The translations under genes were made by a program, and so were the position numbers. Source: Pseudonocardia broussonetiae (GTDB taxonomy: Bacteria > Actinomycetota > Actinomycetes > Mycobacteriales > Pseudonocardiaceae). From it: 64,000 nucleotides of DNA. The DNA lies in contig NZ_CP053564.1 of NCBI RefSeq assembly GCF_013155125.1, positions 2,797,501 through 2,861,500 of the forward strand. Direction: 5' to 3'. Positions 39,622 through 48,232 of the stretch are shown here, one piece after another. Every line of letters begins with the position of its first letter. Within the stretch, counting starts at the first letter, position 1. The notes below the pieces were generated by a model. The model was given only the letters and a program-made list of their open reading frames with translations. It searched no databases and was not told the DNA's origin.

Positions 39622-40427
39622 CGGACCTGTCCGGACAGACGGCGGTCGTGACCGGAGCGGGCAGCGGGATCGGCAAGGCGATCGCGGCCGCGCTGCTCGC
39701 GGGCGGCGCCAACGTCGTCTCGCTGGAGGTCTCGGCGGCGAACATCGAGTCGGCGACGAAGGAGCTGGACGGGGGCGACCGCCTGGCCTGGTACGAGGGG
39801 TCGGTGGCCGTCGCCGCCGACGTCGAGGCGGCCTTCGCGCTCGCCGCCGAGCGCTTCGGCACGGTGCGCCACCTCGTCAACAACGCGGGCACGGCGTCGC
39901 TCTCGCTCGTCGTCGACACCTCCGAGGACGACTGGGACCTGATCGTCGACACCTGCCTCAAGGGCACATTCCTCTGTACGAGAGCGTTCGCGCGGCAGGC
40001 CGTCGCGGCGGGTGAGGGGGGCGCGATCGTCAACATCGCCTCGCTCAACGCCGTCGCCGCCACCGACGGCCTGGGCCACTACTGCGCGGCGAAGGCCGGG
40101 ATCATGCAGTTCACCCAGGTCTGCGCCGGGGAGCTGGGCCGCCATGGCATCCGGACCAACTCGATCGGCCCGGGCACCGTCAACACCCCGCTCGGCGCCG
40201 GGTTCACGGTGGGTCGGATCGGGCAGGAGTTCCTCGACCGCACGCTGGTCGCCCCGCCGCGGCACCAGGAGGCCTCCGACGTCGCCGACGTCGCCCTGTG
40301 GCTCCTCTCGCCGGCCGCCGGGCGGATCACGGGCCACTTCGTGCCCGTCGACGGCGGCCAGCACGTGCGAGGGCTGCACTCCTACTGGGACGTCGCCGAG
40401 GCGCAGGGCCTCGTCACCCGCCCCTGA
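39618..40427 (+). CDS. SDR family oxidoreductase
   Basis: A second classical SDR of 269 residues: TGAGSGIGKAIA, NNAGTAS, catalytic Ser in NIASLNAV, and YCAAKAG with Tyr and Lys. It ends ITGHFVPVDGGQ plus a 20-residue tail. The ATG overlaps the preceding SDR stop (ATGA). The two SDRs are different enough to act on different intermediates. The CoA ligase follows 34 bp later in the same operon. Confidence 0.92.
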   Translation: MTDLSGQTAVVTGAGSGIGKAIAAALLAGGANVVSLEVSAANIESATKELDGGDRLAWYEGSVAVAADVEAAFALAAERFGTVRHLVNNAGTASLSLVVDTSEDDWDLIVDTCLKGTFLCTRAFARQAVAAGEGGAIVNIASLNAVAATDGLGHYCAAKAGIMQFTQVCAGELGRHGIRTNSIGPGTVNTPLGAGFTVGRIGQEFLDRTLVAPPRHQEASDVADVALWLLSPAAGRITGHFVPVDGGQHVRGLHSYWDVAEAQGLVTRP

Positions 40428-40461
40428 CGCACGCGGAACCGGCACGAGGAACGAGGAACGC

Positions 40462-41844
40462 ATGGGCAGCACGGCAGGGCCGCGGGGCTACCCCCGCTAC
40501 TGGGACGAGGAGCGGGAGACCCTCGCGCCCGCGCAGCGCGACCGGGTGATCCTGGAGCGGATGCAGCACCAGCTCCGCTACGCCTACGCCGAGCTGCCGT
40601 TCTACCGCCGGCTCTACGACGCGCACGGGTTCCACCCCGACCAGGTGCGCGCGGTCGAGGACTTCACGACGAAGGTCCCGGTGATCACCAAGAAGATGCT
40701 GGTCGCCGACCAGCAGGAGCACCCGCCGTTCGGCAGCTACAGCCGGGCGGTGCCGCCGGGGGAGATCGCGCGGATCCACGGCTCGTCGGGCACCTCGGGC
40801 GTCCCGACGATGTACGCGGTCTCGCGCACCGACTGGGAGCGCGCGGGCGACGTGCACGCCATGGCCCAGTGGTGCGCGGGCGTGCGGCCCGACGACATCG
40901 TGCAGGTCGGGTTCCCGTTCGGCCTGTTCTTCGGCGGCTGGGGCGTGGTGCAGGGCGCCGAGCGGATCGGGGCGACGCTGTTCCCGCTGGGCGTCACCGA
41001 CTCCGAGAAGCACCTGGAGCTGATCGCCCGCCTGGGCTCGACGATCTTCAGCGCCACCCCGTCCTACTGCATCCACCTGCTGTCGGTCGCCGAGCGCATG
41101 GGCATCGACCTGCGGGAGAACACCGTCCGCCACCTGCTCGTCGGGGGCGAGCCGGGCGGCAGCCTGCCCGGCACCCGCACGATCATCGAGGAGGGCTGGG
41201 GCGCCACCGCGGCCGACGCCGGGTCGACCTCGGAGATGTACCCGTTCCAGACCAGCGTCGCCTGCACCGAGGGCACGGGGACGCACCTGTTCACCGACGA
41301 GGTGTACACCGAGGTCGTCGACGCGGGCGACCCGAACGCGCCGGTCCCGGTCGGGCAGCGGGGCGCGGTCGTCTACACCCACCTCTGGCGCGACTCCCAG
41401 CCGATGATCCGCTTCGCCCCCGGCGACGAGACCTACCTCGCCACCGACCCGTGCCCGTGCGGCCGCACCTACCCCCGCCTGCCCGAGGGCATCCTCGGCC
41501 GCCTCGACGACATGCTGCTCATCCGGGGCGCCAACGTGTTCCCCAGCGCGATCGAGACGGCCCTGCGCAGCGTCCACGAGCTCGGCCCGGAGTTCCGCAT
41601 CCTGGTCCGCCGGGTCGGCGCGCTCGACGAGCTGTGCGTGCAGGCCGAGCTCGGCCACACCGCGCGCGCCGAGCTCGCCGCCGCCGCGCCGGGGGAGGGC
41701 GACGCCCGCCGCGCCGACCTCGTCCGGCGGACGGAGGAGGCGCTCAAGCGGACCGTCGCCATCCGCGTCCCGGTGGAGCTGCTGGAGCCCGGGACGCTGC
41801 CGGAGACCACCTTCAAGGCCCGCCGGGTGGTGGACGAGCGCTGA
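40462..41844 (+). CDS. Phenylacetate-CoA ligase-like enzyme
   Basis: The 460-residue product is an adenylate-forming enzyme of the PaaK type. ARIHGSSGTSGVPTMYAVS carries the phosphate-binding P-loop (SSGTSG), DAGSTSEMYPFQ the A5 region, and RFAPGDETYLATDPCPCGRTYPRL the PaaK Cys-rich block (CxCGRT). The C-terminus (DDMLLIRGANVFPSAIE) has the ligase domain hinge. ATG 40462 follows GAGGAACG. It activates a carboxylic acid as its CoA thioester before thiolytic steps. The acid is unknown; an aromatic or cyclic one is plausible. Confidence 0.9.
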   Translation: MGSTAGPRGYPRYWDEERETLAPAQRDRVILERMQHQLRYAYAELPFYRRLYDAHGFHPDQVRAVEDFTTKVPVITKKMLVADQQEHPPFGSYSRAVPPGEIARIHGSSGTSGVPTMYAVSRTDWERAGDVHAMAQWCAGVRPDDIVQVGFPFGLFFGGWGVVQGAERIGATLFPLGVTDSEKHLELIARLGSTIFSATPSYCIHLLSVAERMGIDLRENTVRHLLVGGEPGGSLPGTRTIIEEGWGATAADAGSTSEMYPFQTSVACTEGTGTHLFTDEVYTEVVDAGDPNAPVPVGQRGAVVYTHLWRDSQPMIRFAPGDETYLATDPCPCGRTYPRLPEGILGRLDDMLLIRGANVFPSAIETALRSVHELGPEFRILVRRVGALDELCVQAELGHTARAELAAAAPGEGDARRADLVRRTEEALKRTVAIRVPVELLEPGTLPETTFKARRVVDER

Positions 41845-41859
41845 CACCCGGCTGGGTGC

Positions 41860-43257
41860 TCACTCCCTGCCGGCGACGGTCGGCAGGGACTCCTGTGCGG
41901 CCGGGGCGTCGGGAACGGCCTCCCCGCCGGTGACGTCGGGCCGCCGGCAGAGCACGACCACCGCGACCGCACCGACGGCCGCCCACACCGCGACGTAGGC
42001 GCTGATCAGCCAGGACGACCCGACCCAGGCGAAGAACAGGGCGGCGAGGATCGGTGCGGGCCCGGACAGCAGGCTGGTGGCGAGGCTCTGGCTGAGCGCG
42101 ACGCCGCTGAAGCGCACCCGGGCGTCGAAGCGCGAGGCGAACAGCGCGGGCTGCGGCGCCTGCAGCGCGGCGTGGGCGACCGCCAGCGCGACGGTCATCC
42201 CGACCACCACCCCCGGGAAGTCGCCGGTGCCCAGCAGCCCGAACAGCAGGAACCCCGACGGGGCGGCCGCGAGGCACCCCGCGAGGAGGACGGCCCGACG
42301 GGACACGACGTCGCTGAGCCACCCCGCCAGCGGGATCGTGACGGTGTAGACGACCGAGGCGACCAGCAGGGCGGTGAGGACGGTCGACCCGTCCATGCCC
42401 ACGATGCTCGTGCCGTAGGAGACCGCGTACGTGCTCACCAGGAAGAACAGCACGGCGCCCGGCGCGACGACGCCCATCGCGAGGCCGATGTCGCGCCACT
42501 GGGTGCGGACGAGGTCGCGCAGCGGCGCCCGCACGGTGCGGTGCGTGCGCTGCATGGCGGTGAAGACGGGCGTCTCCTCCAGGTGCAGCCGGATGTACAG
42601 CGACACCCCCAGCAGGACGACGCTGAACAGGAACGGCAGCCGCCAGCCCCACGCCGCGAAGGCGGGGCCGGAGAACGCCTGGCTGGCGTTCATCGCGAGC
42701 GCCGACAGGATGAGCCCGCCGGGAACGCCCATCTGCACGACGCTGCCGTAGAGGCCGCGCCGGTGGGCGGGGGCGTGCTCGACCATCATGAGGCTGGCGC
42801 CACCCCACTCGCCGCCGAGGGCGACGCCCTGGAGGAGCCGGAGGACGACCAGCAGCAGCGGCGCCGCCGCGCCGAGGGTCTCGTAGGTCGGCAGGCACCC
42901 GATCAGGAACGTGGTGACGCCCATGACCGCGATCGACCAGATCATCGACGTGCGCCGTCCCAGGCGGTCGCCGAGCGCGCCGAACAGGACCGCGCCGACG
43001 GGACGCGCCAGGAACCCGACCGCGAAGGTCGCGAAGGAGAGCAGCGTGCCGGCCAGCGGGCTGGTGCCCGGGAAGAACAGCGGCCCGAGCACGAGCGCCG
43101 AGGCGGTGCCGTAGATGAAGAAGTCGTAGTACTCCAGGGTCGATCCGGCGAAGGACGCGGCGGCGAGGCGGGCGCGTCGCGCGCGGGGGGGTGCCGCAGG
43201 CGCCGGCCTCCCTTCCTGCGGTCCGTCCGGGGGTGCGTCGTGCGGGGCGGGGTCCAT
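41860..43257 (-). CDS. MHS-family MFS metabolite:H+ symporter
   Basis: The 465-residue transporter has 12 hydrophobic segments and MHS hallmarks: SFAGSTLEYYDFFIYGTASAL in TM1, ALGDRLGRRTSM (motif A), LRLLQGVALGGEWGGASLM, and HLEETPVF after TM6. Members import dicarboxylates, aromatic acids or betaines with protons. GGAGG precedes ATG 43257. It ends the minus-strand operon with alcohol and aldehyde dehydrogenases, so it is likely the uptake system for that pathway's substrate. Confidence 0.92.
   Translation of the reverse strand: MDPAPHDAPPDGPQEGRPAPAAPPRARRARLAAASFAGSTLEYYDFFIYGTASALVLGPLFFPGTSPLAGTLLSFATFAVGFLARPVGAVLFGALGDRLGRRTSMIWSIAVMGVTTFLIGCLPTYETLGAAAPLLLVVLRLLQGVALGGEWGGASLMMVEHAPAHRRGLYGSVVQMGVPGGLILSALAMNASQAFSGPAFAAWGWRLPFLFSVVLLGVSLYIRLHLEETPVFTAMQRTHRTVRAPLRDLVRTQWRDIGLAMGVVAPGAVLFFLVSTYAVSYGTSIVGMDGSTVLTALLVASVVYTVTIPLAGWLSDVVSRRAVLLAGCLAAAPSGFLLFGLLGTGDFPGVVVGMTVALAVAHAALQAPQPALFASRFDARVRFSGVALSQSLATSLLSGPAPILAALFFAWVGSSWLISAYVAVWAAVGAVAVVVLCRRPDVTGGEAVPDAPAAQESLPTVAGRE
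41864..41889. terminator. Possible bidirectional hairpin between ligase and transporter
   Basis: TCCCTGCCG and CGGCAGGGA form a 9-bp stem with an 8-base loop. It lies just inside the end of the minus-strand MHS gene and 20 bases after the convergent ligase stop. A weaker CACCC/GGGTG stem (41845-41858) sits right after the ligase. No T-run follows. Confidence 0.4.
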
Positions 43258-43322
43258 CTCGGCCTCCGTGGCTGGTTCGGGCGTGCGGAGGGCGGGGCCG
43301 GACCGGCCGGCCCCGCCGGCGG

Positions 43323-44438
43323 TCACTTGCTGTAGTCGATGACCCCGCGGATGATCACGCCGTCGCGGAGGTCCTGGTACCCGTCGTTGATCTGGTCGAG
43401 CGTGTAGCGGGCGGTGACCAGCTCGTCGAGCCTGAGCCGACCGGCGTCGTAGAGCCGCAGCATCTTCACGATGTCGTACTGCGGGTTGGACGAGCCGAAC
43501 AGCGTTCCCTTGATCGTCTTCTGGTTGAACACCATGTCGGAGCCGGAGACGTGCACGGTGAGGTTGGCCGGGTTGGACACCCCGGTGACCACGACCGTGC
43601 TGCCCTTCCCGATCACGTTGAAGGCATCGGTGATCACCTCCTCGGTCATCACGCCGACCACGCAGATCGCCTGGTCGGCGCCCTCGCCCCAGGTCAGCTC
43701 CGTGACGGTGGCGGCCGCCTCCTCGGCGGTGGCGAAGACGTGCGTGGCGCCGAACCGCAGCGCCGTCTCGCGCTTGAACGGCACGGGGTCCACGCCGATG
43801 ACGTACTTGGCGCCGGCGTGGGCGGCCCCCTGCACCGCGTTCATGCCCACCCCCCCGAGGCCGTAGACCACGGTCGTGTCGCCCGGCTGCACGGCGCCCG
43901 CGTTGACGGCGCTGCCCCAGCCGGTCGGGACGCCGCAGCCGACCAGCACGGCCCGGTCCAGCGGCAGCCAGTCGTCGACCTTCACGCAGGACAGCTCGGA
44001 GACGGTCGAGTACTCGGAGAACGCGCCCAGCATGCAGAAGGCGCCGATCTCGCCCAGCTCCTCGTCGCGCATGCGGAAGGTGCCGTCGGGCATCGAGCCC
44101 TCGAGGATGGTGGCGCCGGAGTTGCAGAGGTTCTGCCGGCCGGTCGAGCAGTAGCGGCAGACGCCGCAGGCGGGGGTGAAGCTGCACACGACGTGGTCGC
44201 CGGGCGCCACGCGGGTGACCCCCGGCCCCACCCGCTCCACGACACCGGCGGCCTCGTGCCCGCCGACGATGGGGAAGCGCACGACGTTGTCGCCGTCCAC
44301 GATGTGCAGGTCGGAGTGGCACAGGCCGGCGGCGGACATCTTCAGCAGCACCTCGTGGGGCCCCGGCTCGTCGAGCTCGAGCTCACGGATCTCGAAGGGC
44401 CGGTGGGGTCCGGTCAGGACGGCGGCACGGGTCTTCAC
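43323..44438 (-). CDS. NDMA-dependent-type zinc alcohol dehydrogenase
   Basis: The 371-residue medium-chain dehydrogenase has both zinc sites: catalytic Cys and His in GLCHSDLH and GGHEAAGV, and the four-Cys loop CGVCRYCSTGRQNLC. VVYGLGGVGMNAVQGA is the Rossmann motif. The overall sequence matches the actinobacterial group annotated as NDMA-dependent (mycothiol-independent nicotinoprotein) alcohol dehydrogenases, which keep NAD tightly bound. GTG 44438 follows GGAGACACC. It lies between the aldehyde dehydrogenase and the MHS transporter. It oxidises an alcohol whose identity is unknown. Confidence 0.9.
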   Translation of the reverse strand: MKTRAAVLTGPHRPFEIRELELDEPGPHEVLLKMSAAGLCHSDLHIVDGDNVVRFPIVGGHEAAGVVERVGPGVTRVAPGDHVVCSFTPACGVCRYCSTGRQNLCNSGATILEGSMPDGTFRMRDEELGEIGAFCMLGAFSEYSTVSELSCVKVDDWLPLDRAVLVGCGVPTGWGSAVNAGAVQPGDTTVVYGLGGVGMNAVQGAAHAGAKYVIGVDPVPFKRETALRFGATHVFATAEEAAATVTELTWGEGADQAICVVGVMTEEVITDAFNVIGKGSTVVVTGVSNPANLTVHVSGSDMVFNQKTIKGTLFGSSNPQYDIVKMLRLYDAGRLRLDELVTARYTLDQINDGYQDLRDGVIIRGVIDYSK

Positions 44439-44467
44439 GGTGTCTCCTCGCGATGGGTCGGCGCTGG

Positions 44468-45961
44468 TCAGGCGTGGAAGGTCCAGACGGACTTGGTCTC
44501 GAGGTAGCCCTCGAGCGCGTCGGGGCCGAGGTCCCGGCCGTAGCCGGAGTGGCGGAAGCCGCCGAAGGGGGCGGCCGGGTCGGTCAGGCCCCAGCCGTTG
44601 ACGTAGACGGTCCCGGCGCGCAGTGCCTTCGTGGCGCGGTGGGCGGTGTCGACGCTGCGGGTCCACAGGCCGGCGGCGAGGCCGTACTCGCTGGCGTCCG
44701 CGCGGCGCAGGACCTCGTCGGTGTCGTCGAACGGCAGCACGGTCAGGACCGGGCCGAAGATCTCCTCGCGCGCGCACGCCATGTCGTCCCGCGCGCCGGA
44801 CAGGATGGTCGCCGGGTGGAAGAAGCCGTCGTCCGGGACGTCGGCCCCCACGTGGACGACCGCGCCCTGCTCGCCCGCGCGCCGCACGTGCCCGGCCACC
44901 CGCTCCCGCTGCCGGGCGTTGACCAGCGGGCCGAGCTCGGTGGTGGCGTCGAGGCCGTGACCGGGCCGCAGGCCCGAGGCGACGGCCCGCAGCCGCTCGA
45001 CGACCTCGTCGTGCACCGACCGGTGCACGAACAGCCGCGACGGGGCGCTGCACGTCTGGCCCGCGTGCCAGAAGATGCCGCCCGCCGAGCCCTCGACCGC
45101 CGCGTCGAGGTCCGCGTCCGGGAAGACGATGTTCGCGCTCTTGCCGCCGAGCTCGAGGGTCACGCGCGTGAGGTGGTGGGCGGCCCGCCGTGCGATGTCC
45201 GTGCCGACCGCGGTCGAGCCGGTGAAGGAGATCTTGTCGACGCCCGGGTGCTCGACGAGCGCCCGTCCGGCGGTGTCGCCGCGGCCCGGCACGACGTTGA
45301 GCACGCCGGGCGGCAGGCCCGCCTCGAGGGCCAGCTCGGCGAGCCAGAGCGCCGAGTGCGGGGTCTCCTCGGACGGTTTGAGCACGACGGTGCAGCCCGC
45401 GGCGAGCGCGGGTGCGAGCTTCCACCCGCAGAGCAGGAGCGGGAAGTTCCACGCGGTGATCGCACCGACCACGCCGACCGGGTCCTTCTCGGTGCGCACG
45501 TGGACGCCGGGGTGCGAGACCGGCACGGTGGAACCGACGATCTTGGTGGGCCAGCCGGCGTAGTAGTGGAAGGCCCGTGCGGCGAAGTCCACGTCGATGG
45601 CCCGTGCGGCCCCGAGCAGCTTCCCGGCGTCGAGGACCTCGAGCTCGGCGAACTCCGCGGCGCGGGCGAGGATCGCGTCCCCGATGCGGTGCAGCACGCG
45701 GCCGCGCTCGATCGGGGTCGTGCGGCGCCACTGGCCGGCCGGATCACCGGCGCGCGAGGCCGCGGCGACCGCGCGGGCGACGTCCGCGGGTCCGGCGTCC
45801 GCGGCGGTTCCCAGCGCGCGCCCGGTGGCGGGGTCGAGGACCGGAAGGGCGTCCCCGCTCAGCGGCTGCTCGGCCCGGCCGTCGACGAACACGTGCGGCG
45901 GGAGGGCCAGACGTGCGGCGACCGCCGAGGAGACGGGGGGATCGGCAACGGAGAGGGTCAT
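44468..45961 (-). CDS. NAD(P)-dependent aldehyde dehydrogenase
   Basis: The 497-residue enzyme has the ALDH residues: Asn in TAWNFPLLLCGWK, Lys in VLKPSEETP, Glu in LELGGKSANIV and the nucleophile Cys in HAGQTCSAPSR. EEIFGPVL follows. ATG 45961 is five bases after AAGGGA. It is the first gene of the alcohol-oxidation operon and would turn the aldehyde made by the adjacent alcohol dehydrogenase into an acid. A GATCAAAGATAC site abuts the ribosome site, implying shared control with the divergent operon. Confidence 0.94.
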   Translation of the reverse strand: MTLSVADPPVSSAVAARLALPPHVFVDGRAEQPLSGDALPVLDPATGRALGTAADAGPADVARAVAAASRAGDPAGQWRRTTPIERGRVLHRIGDAILARAAEFAELEVLDAGKLLGAARAIDVDFAARAFHYYAGWPTKIVGSTVPVSHPGVHVRTEKDPVGVVGAITAWNFPLLLCGWKLAPALAAGCTVVLKPSEETPHSALWLAELALEAGLPPGVLNVVPGRGDTAGRALVEHPGVDKISFTGSTAVGTDIARRAAHHLTRVTLELGGKSANIVFPDADLDAAVEGSAGGIFWHAGQTCSAPSRLFVHRSVHDEVVERLRAVASGLRPGHGLDATTELGPLVNARQRERVAGHVRRAGEQGAVVHVGADVPDDGFFHPATILSGARDDMACAREEIFGPVLTVLPFDDTDEVLRRADASEYGLAAGLWTRSVDTAHRATKALRAGTVYVNGWGLTDPAAPFGGFRHSGYGRDLGPDALEGYLETKSVWTFHA

Positions 45962-45973
45962 CGGTGTCCCTTC

Positions 45974-45986
45974 GTATCTTTGATCC
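45974..45986 (-). promoter_or_regulatory. GntR-type operator candidate before the ALDH operon
   Basis: On the minus strand it reads GGATCAAAGATAC, immediately before GAAGGGA, the ALDH ribosome site. The block ATCAA-GAT/TAT-C then AAGG resembles the site at 50882-50894 with one base inserted. This gives the minus-strand operon a site related to those of the plus-strand cluster. Confidence 0.45.
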
Positions 45987-46064
45987 AATCAGCGCGGCGC
46001 CGGATGCGAACGCGTGATGGTCGTGCTGGTGGTGGCCCCGACCACTCTCGCAGGTTGCGCAGAT

Positions 46065-46077
46065 TGTATCAAGTATC
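46065..46077 (+). promoter_or_regulatory. Operator candidate TGTATCAAGTATC before OB-fold/thiolase operon
   Basis: The exact 13-mer recurs at 50882-50894 before the Ltp2-like gene. It contains two GTATC units separated by AA and lies 48 bases before GTG 46126, in a locally AT-richer patch. Two exact copies upstream of two genes of one pathway in 75 % GC DNA are unlikely by chance. Confidence 0.6.
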
Positions 46078-46125
46078 TACCTTGGGACTCGTTGCTCGAC
46101 CTTCCCACCGCCCCAGGAGGCCCTG

Positions 46126-46554
46126 GTGTCCCCACCCCAGACCGCTGCCCGCGCCCGGCCGTTCCGGGACGGCCTGCTGCGCCTCGACCCGCCCCGGCTC
46201 CTGGGCTCGCACTGCCCGGCGTGCGGGACGACGGCGTTCCCGTCCCGCACGTTCTGCCCGCGCTGCCGCGCGGGCGACGGCCTCGTCGAGACCGAGCTGG
46301 GCGTCGAGGGCCGGGTGCACTCGTTCACCGTCGTGCGCCAGGCCCCGCCCGGGGTCGAGGTCCCCTACGTGCTCGCCCAGGTCGACCTGCCGGCCGACGA
46401 CGTGCGCCTCATGGCGCGCGTGGTCGGCGTCGCACCGGAGGAGGTCGTCCTCGACATGCCCGTCACGCTCGAGCTCGCCCCGTTCGGCACCGCCGAGGAC
46501 GGCACCGTGCTGCTCGGCCACCGGTTCACTGCGGCCGCGGAGGTGGCGCGATGA
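46126..46554 (+). CDS. Zn-ribbon OB-fold (DUF35) protein
   Basis: The 142-residue protein has a zinc ribbon CPAC-x10-CPRC (about residues 30-46) and an OB-fold (GRVHSFTVVRQAPPGVEVPYVLAQVDL). AGGAGG precedes GTG 46126. The stop overlaps the start of the thiolase gene (ATGA), so the pair is co-translated, as expected for a thiolase and its CoA-binding partner. It is the first gene of the long plus-strand run and has the 13-mer operator upstream. Confidence 0.9.
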   Translation: MSPPQTAARARPFRDGLLRLDPPRLLGSHCPACGTTAFPSRTFCPRCRAGDGLVETELGVEGRVHSFTVVRQAPPGVEVPYVLAQVDLPADDVRLMARVVGVAPEEVVLDMPVTLELAPFGTAEDGTVLLGHRFTAAAEVAR

Positions 46555-47705
46555 GCCTCGCACCCGCGCACGTCGCCGGGGTCGGCATGGTGCGGTTCGG
46601 CAGGTACCCCGCCGAGGTCACCCTCGAGCGGATGGCGGTCGGTGCGGCCCGGTCGGCCCTCGCCGACGCCGGTGCCGACCTCGGGGCCGTCGACGCCCTG
46701 CACGTCGGGCACGTCTTCGGCGGACCCGTGGCGGGCCAGCGCATCGCGGCCCAGCTCGGGCTCGACGGCAGGCCGGTCTCCAACCACGAGAACTACTGCG
46801 CCAGCGGTGCGACCGCGGTCCGCGAGGCCTGGGTCGCGCTCGCCGCGGGGCTGCACGACGTCGTCCTGGTGATCGGCGTCGAGAAGATGACCGACCGCGT
46901 CTCGGGAGGCGTCCGGCCCGACCCCGGCGACCTCGACGCCGCCGTCGGCTACGTGATGGCCGCCGGCCACGCCATGAGCGCCCGCCGCTACATGGCCGAC
47001 CACGGGGCCACGCGCGAGCAGATCGCGGCGGTGGCCGTGAAGAACCACGCGCACTCCGTCCACAACCCCTACGCCCAGTACCAGCGGCCGGTCGCCCTGC
47101 ACGAGGTCCTCGCGGCCCGGCCGATCGCCGAACCCCTGGGGCTGCTCGACTGCAGCCCGATCTCCGACGGCGCGGCCGCGGTCCTGCTCTGCAGCCCGGC
47201 CGGGCTGCGGCGGCTCGGGATCGAGGGCCCGGTGCCGCGCGTGCTCGCGGTCGGGCTGGTCAGCGGCGCGGTCCAGACCGGCACCGGCGACCTCAACGCC
47301 GAGGACGTGTCCCACCGCGCGGGGGAGGAGGCCTGGAAGCTCTCCGGGGTCGGCCCCGCCGACGTCGACCTGGTCGAGATGCACGACTGCTTCACCATCG
47401 CCGAGATCGTTCGCATGGAGGGGCTCGGTCTCGTCCCCCGCGGGCAGGGTGCGGCGTGGACCGCCGACGGGCGGACCTCACTGGGCGGGCGGCTGCCCGT
47501 GAACCCCAGCGGCGGCCTGCTCTCCCGCGGGCACCCGGTCGGGGCCACCGGCGCGGCGCAGGTCTGCGAGCTCACCTGGCAGCTGCGCGGCACCGCGGGC
47601 GGCCGGCAGGTCGAGGGCGCGCGCACCGGGCTCGCCTACTGCAAGGGCGGCACCGTCAACGGGACCGACGGCGGCTCGGTGACGACGGTGGTGATGGCCC
47701 GATGA
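46551..47705 (+). CDS. Thiolase (SCP-x type)
   Basis: The 384-residue thiolase keeps Cys83 in NYCASGATAV, His in MHDCFTIAE and His in SRGHPVGATGAAQ, so it should be catalytic. As in the copy at 36013, the final CxGGG-type Cys is missing its usual context (LAYCKGGTVNG), though a Cys is present. It overlaps its OB-fold partner upstream and the degenerate SDR downstream by 4 bp each. It probably releases acetyl- or propionyl-CoA from a 3-ketoacyl-CoA. Confidence 0.92.
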   Translation: MSLAPAHVAGVGMVRFGRYPAEVTLERMAVGAARSALADAGADLGAVDALHVGHVFGGPVAGQRIAAQLGLDGRPVSNHENYCASGATAVREAWVALAAGLHDVVLVIGVEKMTDRVSGGVRPDPGDLDAAVGYVMAAGHAMSARRYMADHGATREQIAAVAVKNHAHSVHNPYAQYQRPVALHEVLAARPIAEPLGLLDCSPISDGAAAVLLCSPAGLRRLGIEGPVPRVLAVGLVSGAVQTGTGDLNAEDVSHRAGEEAWKLSGVGPADVDLVEMHDCFTIAEIVRMEGLGLVPRGQGAAWTADGRTSLGGRLPVNPSGGLLSRGHPVGATGAAQVCELTWQLRGTAGGRQVEGARTGLAYCKGGTVNGTDGGSVTTVVMAR

Positions 47706-48232
47706 GCGCCGCACCGGCCGTGCCGCGCGTCGAGGTCCTCGGCGACGGCGCGCTCCGCTCCGCGGTCTCCGCCGCGCTCCGCTCCACCGCGCCCCCCGTC
47801 GAGCCCGCCGCGTGCGTCGTCCCCCGCGTCCCGGACCCCGCGCCGCTGGCCGAGCTCACCGACGAGCGGCTCGCCACCGATGTCGGTGACGCGCTCGACG
47901 CCGTCCTGGCCGCGGTGCAGCGCGCGCTGCCGGCGCTGCGGGGCGGGGGCCGGCTGGTCGTCGTCCTGCCGCACGCCCCGCTGATGGGCGCGGCGGGGCT
48001 CGGTGCCGCCGCGGCCGTGGCCGGCGGCGTGCTGTCGCTGGCCCGGACGCTCGCGATCGAACTCGCCCGCGACGGGATCACCGTCAACGTCGTCGCGCTC
48101 GACGCCGCCCGGCCCGCGGAGGCCGCCCTCGCCGGGCACCTCGCCGCGCTGCTCGGCCCCGGCGGCGAGGCCGTGACCGGTCAGGAGACCTACCTGACCG
48201 CCGGCACCGACCTGGGGAGGCTGCGACCGTGA
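47702..48232 (+). CDS. Degenerate SDR-like protein without active site
   Basis: The 176-residue protein aligns with the C-terminal two thirds of SDRs. SLARTLAIELARDGITVNVVALDA matches the helix and strand after the active site. At the YxxxK position it reads A-x3-A (Ala103 and Ala107), so both catalytic residues are gone, and the N-terminal TGxxxGxG loop is reduced to LGDGALRSA. It is about 70 residues shorter than a normal SDR. The frame is intact and coupled by 4-bp overlaps to the thiolase and the next SDR, so it is probably a structural partner rather than a pseudogene. Confidence 0.75.
   Translation: MSAAPAVPRVEVLGDGALRSAVSAALRSTAPPVEPAACVVPRVPDPAPLAELTDERLATDVGDALDAVLAAVQRALPALRGGGRLVVVLPHAPLMGAAGLGAAAAVAGGVLSLARTLAIELARDGITVNVVALDAARPAEAALAGHLAALLGPGGEAVTGQETYLTAGTDLGRLRP

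Noticed and set aside
44453..48232. Plus-strand open frame of about 1259 codons
   Set aside because: It is antisense to the alcohol and aldehyde dehydrogenase genes and out of frame with the OB-fold and thiolase genes; only its final 177 codons (the SDR-like gene) are real.
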